64,000 bases of DNA from Clostridia bacterium (GTDB lineage: Bacteria; Bacillota; Clostridia; UMGS1883; UMGS1540), in the NCBI GenBank assembly GCA_017450025.1, contig JAFSYJ010000033.1, forward strand, positions 1 to 64,000. The letters are read 5' to 3'. A program made the position numbers and the translations under genes. How positions within the stretch are numbered: the first letter of the stretch is position 1; every line of letters starts with the position of its first letter. Below, in pieces: positions 6,470 to 14,062 of the stretch. The notes beneath the pieces were generated by a model. The model was not told the origin of the DNA. It made no database searches and worked only from the letters and a program-made list of their open reading frames with translations.

Positions 6470-9400
6470 ATGAAAAAAAGACTGATAGGCTTTTTAATGG
6501 CTTTTGTACTTATTGTATCCGCGCTGCCCGCCTCAATGATTACAGTACATGCGGAAACCTTTGACATTTCCTTGCCTGCCGCACAGACAGAGGGCGGCGA
6601 AATTACCACTTACACTTATGCCGAAGAAGGGGATGAGGTAACGGTATATGTTGCGCCTGACGAGAACTATGCGTTGACTGCACTGACTGTTTCGGGCGAT
6701 AATGTCAATCTTAATTTAGAAAACGGGATCACCAAAGCAACGGATAACATTTATATTTTTACGATGCCCGGCACGGCTGTTTCGATCATACCGGAGTTTA
6801 CCTATGTGGAGTTTTCGGGAACAAAGCTGCTATATGACACAGAAAACGGCGAGATAAGAATAAAGAGCAACACTTCGTATGACAATGCAAGGCTTATAAT
6901 CGCAAAATATACAAATGACAGAAAGCTTGTGGATTACAATATTGAGAGCATAAGCCTGACAGCAGGTGAAACATACATAAAGAATTATTTTTTTGATCAA
7001 AGATACGACACAAAGATCATGCTTTGGGCAAACATGAGACCTCTGGCAACCGTAAACACGTCCAATAGTGCGAACGCATCATCCCTCGGCAATGTGTTTG
7101 TAAATACAACAGGAACGGGAACATACGGAAATCCGATTTTAAGCCTTGCCGGCGTTCCGAACACGTCTGACAGACATACCATCGGCGCTTTGGACGTTTC
7201 CATCAAAAACGGTGAGGAACTGAACGGTATTGCAGAGATCCGTATCAAATATGACAAGAGCAAAGGCTTTGATGCACAAAACCTGCTTCCCGGTTATTTC
7301 AACCCCGAAACAAACCAGTGGGAAACCGTGCCGTATATGCTGGATGAAGAACACGGCGAAGTCGTAATATTGACCGACCATTTTTCAAGATTCGGTCTTT
7401 TTGAGGTGGAACGAAGCGGAACGCCTACTGCATTTGCAAAACCGCTGACGGCAGCGCAGCTTGTCAATATGCCATCAACAACCGCTTCAAAGCTGCTCGG
7501 ACTGGCAAAAACAGGCAATATGGATTTTAACGAGGATGCTGTGGCAGAGGTGCTTAACGCCCTTGATGGCTCGTACAACAACAATTACACAAACACAGCC
7601 GGCGCAGTCAATACGCTTGTATCTAAGGGCGGCGCAATCAGCACCGGTTTTCTCGGAACAATAGGAAAGCAGTTTGCGATCATCGGCGTAACTGCCGCAG
7701 CCATAAATACGGCGAAAACAGTATATACCAAAGGTGTTACTACAGATACAGCTTTAACAACGGGAAAATCGATAATGGGGCTTATCCCGTATCCGCCGAT
7801 ACAGATCGCATACGCAATATACGGTCTTGCGGAAATGGCATATACGCATTATGATGAAAAGGTCATGACTGAAAACAAAAGCGCTCTTTTGCACCATTTC
7901 AAGATGTTCCAATACGAAAAAATATGTAAAGACATAAGTCAAGAAAACTATCACAGATGGTACGCTTTTTCTGTTGACGCAAACCCATATGCTGATGATC
8001 TAACATCGAAAATGACATATTGGAATGACTACGGTTTAATGGAATACTGGGATGCAAGATTTAAAGATTGTTACGACAGCGTATATGCCAAAGACACGGC
8101 TGGAAACACATCAGAGAACGCTGCACGCAGATTTGAACGGTTTAAATCCTCCATTACTAATCAAATTTACGCCTATGCACATGAGTTCAGTGCGCACTTT
8201 GTAAACAACAATCGTCAGTATATGTTAGAGGCAAACGACTGGAACAAAGCGCTGGCAGCTGATATATGCGAAAACTATGCTGCGCAGCTTATGAACCGGC
8301 TTTCGCCGCTGTTTAAAAAATACAGTCTGTTGGCGTATAACGATGCTATAAAGCTTTTAGAAAAGGAGTGTGAAGATCTTCGCACAGAACTGAACAAAAC
8401 GGTCACGCTGAATTTTTACGAGGATGACGGCAGCGGCATCGCAAAGGATTGCTATATTCTCTTTGATTCTGCCAAAGATAACTCCTGGCGTGCGGACTTC
8501 GACAGCGAAGGCAAAACGACTCTGTCGTTCTCACTGCTCGGCTACAGCCAGATCAGATGCCCCGATTCCGCTGTTGTTTATAACAAGAACACTGAAAAAC
8601 CGATCGGAAGGATACCGCTTCCCGACAGGATAGATCCGGGAGAAACATACAGTATTCCGTTTCACCCGGGAGATTTCACGCAAACGGTAAAGATCCATGA
8701 GGTTCTTGAAAAAAGTACCGACGATTATATGTTTGCGGGACTTCACGGCAGGCTTTGCGATTTGACGGAAGTTGCCAATGCCGAAAAGTTCCATTTCACG
8801 CTTGACAGCAAAGGCCGTGCCACGTTAGAGCTTTCGTTACACGATTATGTTGATGCCGGAGCGCCCGAATGGCTTGAAATCATAGATGCGGAAGGCGGTG
8901 TTGTATATCAGACGAGATTCAGCATAGCAATGACAGATATACCTCTCGGCGGGAACTCATACGGCGTAAATATCAGATGCGGTGACAATGCAAGTATAAA
9001 AAAATACAGAAACAGCAAAGCGAAAATAGTATATTATGAAAATGAAGATGCAGAGCCGGAAGTAATTGCTGAAACTACCGTTGATTACGAGGGTAGGGCA
9101 AGGCTGATATTTGACAGGTCGCTTTATGAATTTAAAGGTAAGAAATATTGGCTTTATGTATGTTACACCGACTCTTTGGAAAATATCGAACTTTTTGAAG
9201 AATATGATTTGTCACGGAGTTTTCAAAACGGCAAAAAAATGAAAAATGTTGTTTTGAGCGCTGAGTCGCAATACAAAGAAGAACTCAGAATAAAGGAAAG
9301 TGCGGTTACTTTGGGCGTTGGCGACGGAAAACAGATCACCGTGCTTGCGGGAGAAATTTCCGATTTGGAAATAGGCGACGAAACTGTTGCGACATCAACC

Positions 9401-9925
9401 GTTGAAGGCTATATTGTCGGGCATAATCCCGGCACAACTACGATCACGTATATGAATCAGTATGGAAGCAAAGAAACGGTGACTGTCTCCGTAACAAAAC
9501 CCATCGATGATTTTTATGAAGCGTATTACAGGGTTTGGCAGATATCGGAAAAAACGGAAGCACCGAAGTTCGATATTTCAGACGGAAAGACATGGAATAT
9601 AGGTGAAAGGCTCATCGATTATGCTCATGTTCAATTCCATATTGACAGATTCAGCGGTAAGATCGATACCGCATGGATAACATATCAAGGAGATCAGGGA
9701 AGAACATACTGCTACAGTGATAATACCGGCGCCGTACCCGGGGAAGGAATTGATTTTGCGGGTCGTCTGATTCGTCTTACAGACGGTCAATTTGATGAAA
9801 ACGATTATCTGGAAAATGTTTCTACGGCAAACTTTAAGCGCAGTTTGATGTCATACATGGGAGACTTCATGTTTATTCAGGGCTGCTATTTTGAAGAAAC
9901 CGATCTGACCGGATTTCCTGATTGA
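6470..9925 (+). CDS. Large secreted multidomain protein with Big-2-like domain
   Basis: A 1151-residue exported protein of unknown function. It starts with a Sec signal peptide (MKKRLIGFLMAFVLIVSALP, cleavage probably after VHA near residue 28). A beta-rich repeat-like module follows (about 40-110, with GDEVTVYVAPDENYAL and YIFTMPGTAVSI) that resembles bacterial surface repeats. Next come a long middle part with a small-residue hydrophobic helical stretch (about 390-460, GKQFAIIGVTAAAINTAKT), several beta domains, and a bacterial Ig-like (Big-2 type) domain at about 940-1015 (KQITVLAGE to ETVTVSV). No LPXTG or SLH anchor is seen. The start has GAAAGGTGAG upstream. No catalytic motif was recognised. 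It sits alone between repeat-rich gaps, which suggests an accessory gene. Confidence 0.85.
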   Translation: MKKRLIGFLMAFVLIVSALPASMITVHAETFDISLPAAQTEGGEITTYTYAEEGDEVTVYVAPDENYALTALTVSGDNVNLNLENGITKATDNIYIFTMPGTAVSIIPEFTYVEFSGTKLLYDTENGEIRIKSNTSYDNARLIIAKYTNDRKLVDYNIESISLTAGETYIKNYFFDQRYDTKIMLWANMRPLATVNTSNSANASSLGNVFVNTTGTGTYGNPILSLAGVPNTSDRHTIGALDVSIKNGEELNGIAEIRIKYDKSKGFDAQNLLPGYFNPETNQWETVPYMLDEEHGEVVILTDHFSRFGLFEVERSGTPTAFAKPLTAAQLVNMPSTTASKLLGLAKTGNMDFNEDAVAEVLNALDGSYNNNYTNTAGAVNTLVSKGGAISTGFLGTIGKQFAIIGVTAAAINTAKTVYTKGVTTDTALTTGKSIMGLIPYPPIQIAYAIYGLAEMAYTHYDEKVMTENKSALLHHFKMFQYEKICKDISQENYHRWYAFSVDANPYADDLTSKMTYWNDYGLMEYWDARFKDCYDSVYAKDTAGNTSENAARRFERFKSSITNQIYAYAHEFSAHFVNNNRQYMLEANDWNKALAADICENYAAQLMNRLSPLFKKYSLLAYNDAIKLLEKECEDLRTELNKTVTLNFYEDDGSGIAKDCYILFDSAKDNSWRADFDSEGKTTLSFSLLGYSQIRCPDSAVVYNKNTEKPIGRIPLPDRIDPGETYSIPFHPGDFTQTVKIHEVLEKSTDDYMFAGLHGRLCDLTEVANAEKFHFTLDSKGRATLELSLHDYVDAGAPEWLEIIDAEGGVVYQTRFSIAMTDIPLGGNSYGVNIRCGDNASIKKYRNSKAKIVYYENEDAEPEVIAETTVDYEGRARLIFDRSLYEFKGKKYWLYVCYTDSLENIELFEEYDLSRSFQNGKKMKNVVLSAESQYKEELRIKESAVTLGVGDGKQITVLAGEISDLEIGDETVATSTVEGYIVGHNPGTTTITYMNQYGSKETVTVSVTKPIDDFYEAYYRVWQISEKTEAPKFDISDGKTWNIGERLIDYAHVQFHIDRFSGKIDTAWITYQGDQGRTYCYSDNTGAVPGEGIDFAGRLIRLTDGQFDENDYLENVSTANFKRSLMSYMGDFMFIQGCYFEETDLTGFPD

Positions 9926-10071
9926 TTAGCCGGATATAATAAAACGCAAGGGGACGGTTTGTGTTTTGTTGATGCAATATGAGGATTTATTAAAGAAATG
10001 ATAAAAAATGATGCTGAAAAAAAGTTATTGCATCATTACTATAAAGGACAAATAGAATAAACATAAGAGGC

Positions 10072-10115
10072 GCCTCAGCGGACGGTTATAGTAACCGGAA
10101 GCTGAGGCTTTTTTT
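10072..10115 (+). terminator. Terminator after the secreted-protein gene
   Basis: GCCTCAGC (10072-10079) pairs with GCTGAGGC (10101-10108), with an inner GGTTA/TAACC stem, followed by seven Ts. Confidence 0.85.
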
Positions 10116-10148
10116 GATTGTTTTGCCGCACCGCACAGATAGAAAAAA

Positions 10149-10200
10149 TGGTGTAATTTTTGGATTTCTTTGACTGGGTGGTGTACTTTTTGAATTTCTT
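10149..10200 (+). repeat. Imperfect 30-bp-period direct repeat
   Basis: TGGTGTAATTTTTGGATTTC at 10149-10168 recurs as TGGTGTACTTTTTGAATTTC at 10179-10198 (two mismatches, period 30). A related string, GTGTACTTTTGGTCTTATTAC, occurs at about 6029-6049. Repeats of this shape can be left by insertion-sequence ends, but no transposase remains. Confidence 0.5.
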
Positions 10201-10241
10201 ACCTTAAAATTACCCTTAAAATGTACCTTTTTGCCCGTGTT

Positions 10242-10556
10242 TGCCAAAAAAGAAAGCACCGGTCGCAAGGTAAGTGCTTTTTTTTATTCAAAGCAGAAGG
10301 ACTTGAATACCAAGGGGGCTGCGAGCGTTTAAAAAGTGTTTTCAATACATCAACCCCCTGCCCCCAATCTTGGTGGCAGAGCGGTAAACTTTTTTGAAAC
10401 AAGCTAAATTACGCACTTTCGCACGCAATTTCCTATGTTATAAAAAACGGTTGATAACCGTTTTTAGCGAAGCAGGTGCGAGGCGGGTACTGCAAGCAAC
10501 GCTTGCGGTCACCGAGCAGTAAAGACGCAAAGCGGCTTTGTCCTTCTGCCCCTGCC
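10242..10556 (+). repeat. Repeat R1, copy 2, interrupted by R2
   Basis: This has the same order as copy 1: a degraded terminator-like hairpin (GCACC...GTAAGGTAAGTGC), the left arm GCAGAAGGAC (10293-10302), GGGCTGCGAGCG, a central block at 10468-10491 nearly identical to copy 1, and the right end GTCCTTCTGCCCCTGCC (10540-10556), identical to copy 1 and 16/17 to the tRNA-Trp 3' end. Where copy 1 has a 33-bp hairpin, copy 2 has the complete 117-bp R2 element plus a different hairpin (AAACGGTT/AACCGTTT). Confidence 0.65.
10331..10447 (+). repeat. Repeat R2, copy A (nested in R1)
   Basis: This 117-bp element begins AAAAAGTGTTTTCAA and ends CCTATGTTATAAAAAA, with a central GC hairpin (CTGCCCCCAA against TTGGTGGCAG) and the conserved string ACTTTTTTGAAACAAGCT. 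It is about 90% identical to the copies at 12153 and 25413. No frame is conserved. Confidence 0.8.
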
Positions 10557-10612
10557 TCATCGGAACAAGTTACGCTTGCTCCGCCGTTCGTTCACAGCTT
10601 TTCGCTTTTATA

Positions 10613-10641
10613 TTGCAATTTTGCTGATTTTAAGTTATAAT
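10613..10641 (+). promoter_or_regulatory. Promoter of the gene at 10681
   Basis: TTGCAA (10613-10618), 17 bases, TATAAT (10636-10641), 39 bases before the ATG at 10681. Confidence 0.7.
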
Positions 10642-10680
10642 GTTAAAAAGACAAATCGGGATTTGCGGAGGAACATAAAA

Positions 10681-11574
10681 ATGCCGAAATACAGCGAACA
10701 AGATTTGAAATATGCGGCAGAATTTCGGGAAGAGATCCACAGGGAAGCTCTGGCGATTGTTCGGAAAACGCGCCCGAACGCCACAGAGGTAGTTGACCGT
10801 CATTCTGTTGAGGATTATTTTCAGGAGAATTGGGAATATCCCGGTAAGCTGTACACGGTCGTTGCTATTCCCTACGGCTACAAAAGCCGCGAGGCGCTTG
10901 TTGATGCTATTGTGAGGGATACGCTCTCCGGGAGGACTCCTGAAAAGGAGCGTGCAAATACGCAAGAATTGCAAGAGATGGCTAATAAGGCGTCTGATAA
11001 ACAGAACGAATCAAAGCGGCTTGATGCGAAAACGGCGCTTTTGAACGGGAAGTTAAAAGAGGAAGAATACGACCGCCTGACCGCCGAACCGAAAATAGTC
11101 TCAAAGAACAGTCAAGACCCTTTTTATCTGTTGTTAGCCGATTATCCTGATCTGGTCGTGGACTACTGTATTGTTGACGAAGGGCAGTATTGCGGATATG
11201 AATCGCACCGCAAGGCTTTGAAAACAGCTTATATCAGAATTTGCCGTGGCTGGAACGGTGATCCGGATAAAGCAACAGGCAAAAAAATCGCCTCCGAGGA
11301 GATGTTTTCGTCAGACTATAAGGAAGAAACTCTCAACTATCGAAAGGCTTTTCTTTATCCGCCGCATCGAAACAGCTACAACGGCAGGGATTTTGTGCGT
11401 GTCAATGCTGCCCTTTTTCCAAACGGGACAGACGGGCTGGAAGTATTTGAATGGAATACGGATTGGTCGGAATACTTTGATGAAGGTCACGAATGGTGGG
11501 GTGCGCTTTGCCTGACTGCTTACGATAAAACGCTTGACCGTTTTGTCATAATTATGGCATCGGCGACAGACTGA
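10681..11574 (+). CDS. Uncharacterised 297-residue protein
   Basis: A cytoplasmic protein with no signal peptide or membrane segment that I can see. I do not recognise the family. The amino half is charged and helical (a coiled-coil-prone stretch EKERANTQELQEMANKASDK near 90-110). The C-terminal half is rich in aromatic residues (NWDTDW-like FEWNTDWSEYFDEGHEWWG near 265-282). The ATG at 10681 is chosen because GGAGGA lies eight bases upstream behind a good promoter; the longer frame from 10576 would start upstream of that promoter. The end lies only 32 bases before a kinase relic, so the gene borders a deletion-scarred area. Confidence 0.75.
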   Translation: MPKYSEQDLKYAAEFREEIHREALAIVRKTRPNATEVVDRHSVEDYFQENWEYPGKLYTVVAIPYGYKSREALVDAIVRDTLSGRTPEKERANTQELQEMANKASDKQNESKRLDAKTALLNGKLKEEEYDRLTAEPKIVSKNSQDPFYLLLADYPDLVVDYCIVDEGQYCGYESHRKALKTAYIRICRGWNGDPDKATGKKIASEEMFSSDYKEETLNYRKAFLYPPHRNSYNGRDFVRVNAALFPNGTDGLEVFEWNTDWSEYFDEGHEWWGALCLTAYDKTLDRFVIIMASATD

Positions 11575-11606
11575 TAAAGTCCAAAAAACACAGTAATAAT
11601 AAGCGT

Positions 11607-12080
11607 ATGTTTGTTGAATTTATCGACAAGATAGCACAAAGCAACAATCTGCTCCACGGCGACTATAATCGCGGAAATGTGATGCTGTGCGACGGTAAGT
11701 ATGTTTTGATAGATATAGGCGGAGCATTTTTGGGGCATCCCGTTCTTGAACTTGCTTCAATCTTTCCTATTGCAATGTTCAACGCCGCGTATGCCGAATC
11801 GCCTCAGGGCGTAGCCGACCCTGATATAAGATATTACCGTAAATTCATAGACACATATCTCGACGGTGTTCAGGCGGAAAAGTCCGCCGTTATCAAGGAT
11901 AAAGTCAAGACCGTGGCAGCATTCCTTTTTGTCTTTAATTATTATGTGCTCGGCTTTGAGATGCCTGGCGGTGAAACTCTTTTAGAAACGATCCTTTGTT
12001 ATCGCGCACCGTCTTTCTACGATACGAAACGCCGACCGGATATTTGTAATGAAGGACGGCGATGTTGTCGAAATCGGTAA
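11607..12080 (+). pseudogene. Truncated aminoglycoside-phosphotransferase-type kinase
   Basis: The frame carries the catalytic half of a small-molecule kinase: HGDYNRGNVML (Brenner-type catalytic loop with Asp and Asn) and the metal-binding equivalent VLIDIGGAFLGHP, about 15 and 30 residues from the frame start. The ATP-binding amino-terminal lobe is absent, so it cannot be a working APH enzyme. The true kinase sequence appears to end around 11990; beyond that the frame runs out of register over an ABC exporter tail. It resembles the kinases of the TIGR02172 type, by memory. No ribosome site precedes the ATG. It is a relic created by deletion at both ends. Confidence 0.75.
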
Positions 12081-12150
12081 GCACGATGAACTCCTCGCAA
12101 GAAACGGACTGTACGCCGAACTGTATAACAGCCAATTTGCAGGAGCATAA
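11989..12150 (+). pseudogene. C-terminal fragment of an ABC exporter ATPase
   Basis: Shifted by one base relative to the kinase relic, the strand reads [20 protein letters not shown], then [16 protein letters not shown] and a normal stop at 12148-12150. This is the H-loop (IAHRLSTI) and carboxyl tail typical of multidrug/lipid ABC exporters. Walker A, signature and Walker B are missing. The join to the kinase lies near 11985-11995, so one deletion fused the 3' ends of two genes. R2 copy B starts three bases after the stop. Confidence 0.75.
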
Positions 12151-12152
12151 TG

Positions 12153-12268
12153 AAAAAGTGTTTTCAACACATCAACCCCCTGCCCCCATCTTGGGGGCAG
12201 AGCGGTAAACTTTTTTGAAACAAGCTGAATTACGCACTTTCGCGCGCAATTTCCTATGTTATAAAAAA
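12153..12268 (+). repeat. Repeat R2, copy B
   Basis: The full-length element starts AAAAAGTGTTTTCAACAC and ends CCTATGTTATAAAAAAA, with the CTGCCCCCA/TGGGGGCAG hairpin. It lies directly after the ABC relic stop. The remaining 75 bases to 12345 hold only AT-rich promoter-like sequence. Confidence 0.8.
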
Positions 12269-12344
12269 AGACCAATCAAATTTGTAAATAAATTTTTTCC
12301 GCACTACTGTTTATACGGTAATAAAATATGAAAGGGGACTAACA

Positions 12345-13568
12345 ATGAATTACTCTGAAGCAAAAGAAAAAATGACAGCTGTAGGTCAGGAGCATATCCT
12401 CAAATACTATGAGGAGCTGCCGCAGACGCAAAAAGAAAATCTACTTAAACAAATTGAAGAAACCGACTTTTCTGTCCTGAAAAGGATTGACTGCGGCGCA
12501 GGCGAAGAACGCGGAAAGTTTGCGCCTCTTGCCGCTATGAAGGTCAGCGAAATCGAAGCTCGCAAAGAGGAGCTTTATAACACCGGTGCAGAAGCCATTA
12601 AGGCAGGCAAAACCGCGGCTCTTCTCCTTGCAGGCGGAATGGGCACACGGCTTGGCTCTGATTCGCCAAAGGGTATGTATGATATAGGCATAACAAAGCC
12701 CTTGTATATTTTCGAGCGGATAATATCAAATCTGCTGGATGTCGTCAAAGAAACAGACACTTGGATAAGACTGTTTGTTATGACGAGCGAAAAGAATCAC
12801 GACGCCACCGTTAAATTCCTGAAAGAGAAAAACTATTTTGGATACAAAGAGGACCGTATAGTATTTTTCAAGCAGGATATGGCTCCTGCCTGCGATTTTG
12901 ACGGCAAGCTTTATATGGAAGCAAAAGACCGCATCTCGACTTCGCCAAACGGCAATGCAGGATGGTATTCTTCTATGGTACGCGCAGGACTTGACAAAAT
13001 ACTGACCGACGAGGGTATTGAGTGGATCGACATTTTTGCGGTGGACAATGTTCTCCAGCGAATTTGCGACCCCTGCTTTGTAGGCGCGACTATTCTTTCC
13101 GATGTGTCTGTCGGCGCAAAGGTTGTACGCAAAGCCGCTCCTGATGAAAAGGTTGGCGTTATGTGTCTTGAGGACGGCAGACCTTCTATCGTTGAATACT
13201 ATGAGCTGTCCGAAGAAATGATGAACGCAAAAGACGAAACCGGCGAGCCTGCTTATAACTACGGCGTAATTCTTAACTATCTTTTCCGTACAAGCGAGCT
13301 GTCAAAGGTGGCTGACGATAATATGCCGCTTCATGTTGTCAAAAAGAAAATACCATATATTGATGACAACGGAACAGTGATAAAACCGTCTGAGCCAAAC
13401 GGCTATAAGTTTGAACAGCTTGTGCTGGATATGATTCACCGGCTTTCGAGCTGTCTGCCTTATGAAGTCATCAGAGATAAGGAATTTGCACCTATAAAGA
13501 ATCTGACGGGCGTTGACTCGGTCGAAACCGCAAGAGAATTGCTTAAAAAGAACAATATAGAATTGTAA
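12345..13568 (+). CDS. UDPGP-family UTP-sugar-1-phosphate uridylyltransferase
   Basis: A 407-residue cytoplasmic nucleotidyltransferase of the UDPGP (UAP1/UGP) family, which makes UDP-sugars from UTP and GlcNAc-1-P or Glc-1-P. The uridine-binding signature LAGGMGTRLGSDSPKG lies near 92-107. The conserved AGWYSSMVRAG, the metal/substrate region FAVDNVLQRICDP and the C-terminal NGYKFEQLVLDM motif follow. The sequence looks closer to the UDP-N-acetylhexosamine pyrophosphorylase branch than to GalU, but the sugar cannot be settled by reading. AAAGGGG precedes the ATG. A downstream RsbW-like gene 30 bases on probably shares the transcript. Confidence 0.88.
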   Translation: MNYSEAKEKMTAVGQEHILKYYEELPQTQKENLLKQIEETDFSVLKRIDCGAGEERGKFAPLAAMKVSEIEARKEELYNTGAEAIKAGKTAALLLAGGMGTRLGSDSPKGMYDIGITKPLYIFERIISNLLDVVKETDTWIRLFVMTSEKNHDATVKFLKEKNYFGYKEDRIVFFKQDMAPACDFDGKLYMEAKDRISTSPNGNAGWYSSMVRAGLDKILTDEGIEWIDIFAVDNVLQRICDPCFVGATILSDVSVGAKVVRKAAPDEKVGVMCLEDGRPSIVEYYELSEEMMNAKDETGEPAYNYGVILNYLFRTSELSKVADDNMPLHVVKKKIPYIDDNGTVIKPSEPNGYKFEQLVLDMIHRLSSCLPYEVIRDKEFAPIKNLTGVDSVETARELLKKNNIEL

Positions 13569-13599
13569 TATTGATTAAACGGCAGACGAGGTGGAACTA

Positions 13600-14013
13600 T
13601 TGAGAGAGTGTATCATAAGAGCATCAAAAGAAAATTGCGGTCACGCAATCGAATTTGTGCGCTCCATTCTTGAAGAAAATCAATGTGATTCGCCGCTGAT
13701 ACAAATGCAGGTCGAGCTTGCGATTGAGGAGATATTTGTAAATATCGCAAGCTACGCCTATCCTTCGGGCAATGGCGATGTGTGTATTTTGGCGGAGGTA
13801 TCGGGTGTTCCCAAAGCTTTGACTGTTGTTTTTAAGGACAGCGGTATTCCGTTTGACCCTCTTGCGATGAAGGACCCCGACATAACGCTGCCGACAGAAC
13901 AGCGCAGCATAGGAGGGCTTGGGATTTTTCTTGTAAAGGATAATATGGATAAAGTAGAGTATTGTTATGCCGACGGAAAAAATGTTCTGAAAATCAAAAA
14001 GACGCTTGAATAA
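13600..14013 (+). CDS. RsbW/SpoIIAB-like anti-sigma ATPase
   Basis: About 137 residues of the GHKL ATPase fold used by serine-kinase anti-sigma factors. The ATP-binding boxes are present: N box EEIFVNIASYAY, G1 box FKDSGIPFDP and G2 box GGLGIFLVKDNMD. Such proteins bind a sigma factor and phosphorylate a STAS-domain antagonist, but neither partner is in the window, so the target is unknown. I prefer the TTG at 13600 because GAGGTGG lies five bases upstream; a GTG at 13591 overlaps that ribosome site. It follows the UDPGP gene by about 30 bases and probably forms an operon with it. Confidence 0.82.
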   Translation: MRECIIRASKENCGHAIEFVRSILEENQCDSPLIQMQVELAIEEIFVNIASYAYPSGNGDVCILAEVSGVPKALTVVFKDSGIPFDPLAMKDPDITLPTEQRSIGGLGIFLVKDNMDKVEYCYADGKNVLKIKKTLE

Positions 14014-14034
14014 AAAAATCTATTATGTTTGGCA

Positions 14035-14062
14035 AGAGCCACAGTAAAATTACTGTGGCTCT
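14035..14062. terminator. Convergent hairpin between 13600 and 14050 genes
   Basis: AGAGCCACAGTA (14035-14046) pairs perfectly with TACTGTGGCTCT (14051-14062) around a five-base loop. It lies between converging genes and includes the stop of the leftward one. T runs are weak in both directions, so it is a probable, not certain, bidirectional terminator. Confidence 0.55.

Larger units (their letters stand above)
9926..10241. other. Intergenic region after the secreted-protein gene
   Basis: About 315 bases without an intact gene. A short frame near 9990-10058 (ending KKLLHHYYKGQIE) has no ribosome site. A terminator and a pair of 22-base direct repeats lie within it and are listed separately. 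Confidence 0.5.

Noticed and set aside
10331-10447. R2 as a CRISPR unit or simple terminator
   Set aside because: The copies are kilobases apart without spacers, and the central hairpin is not followed by a T run in either direction.
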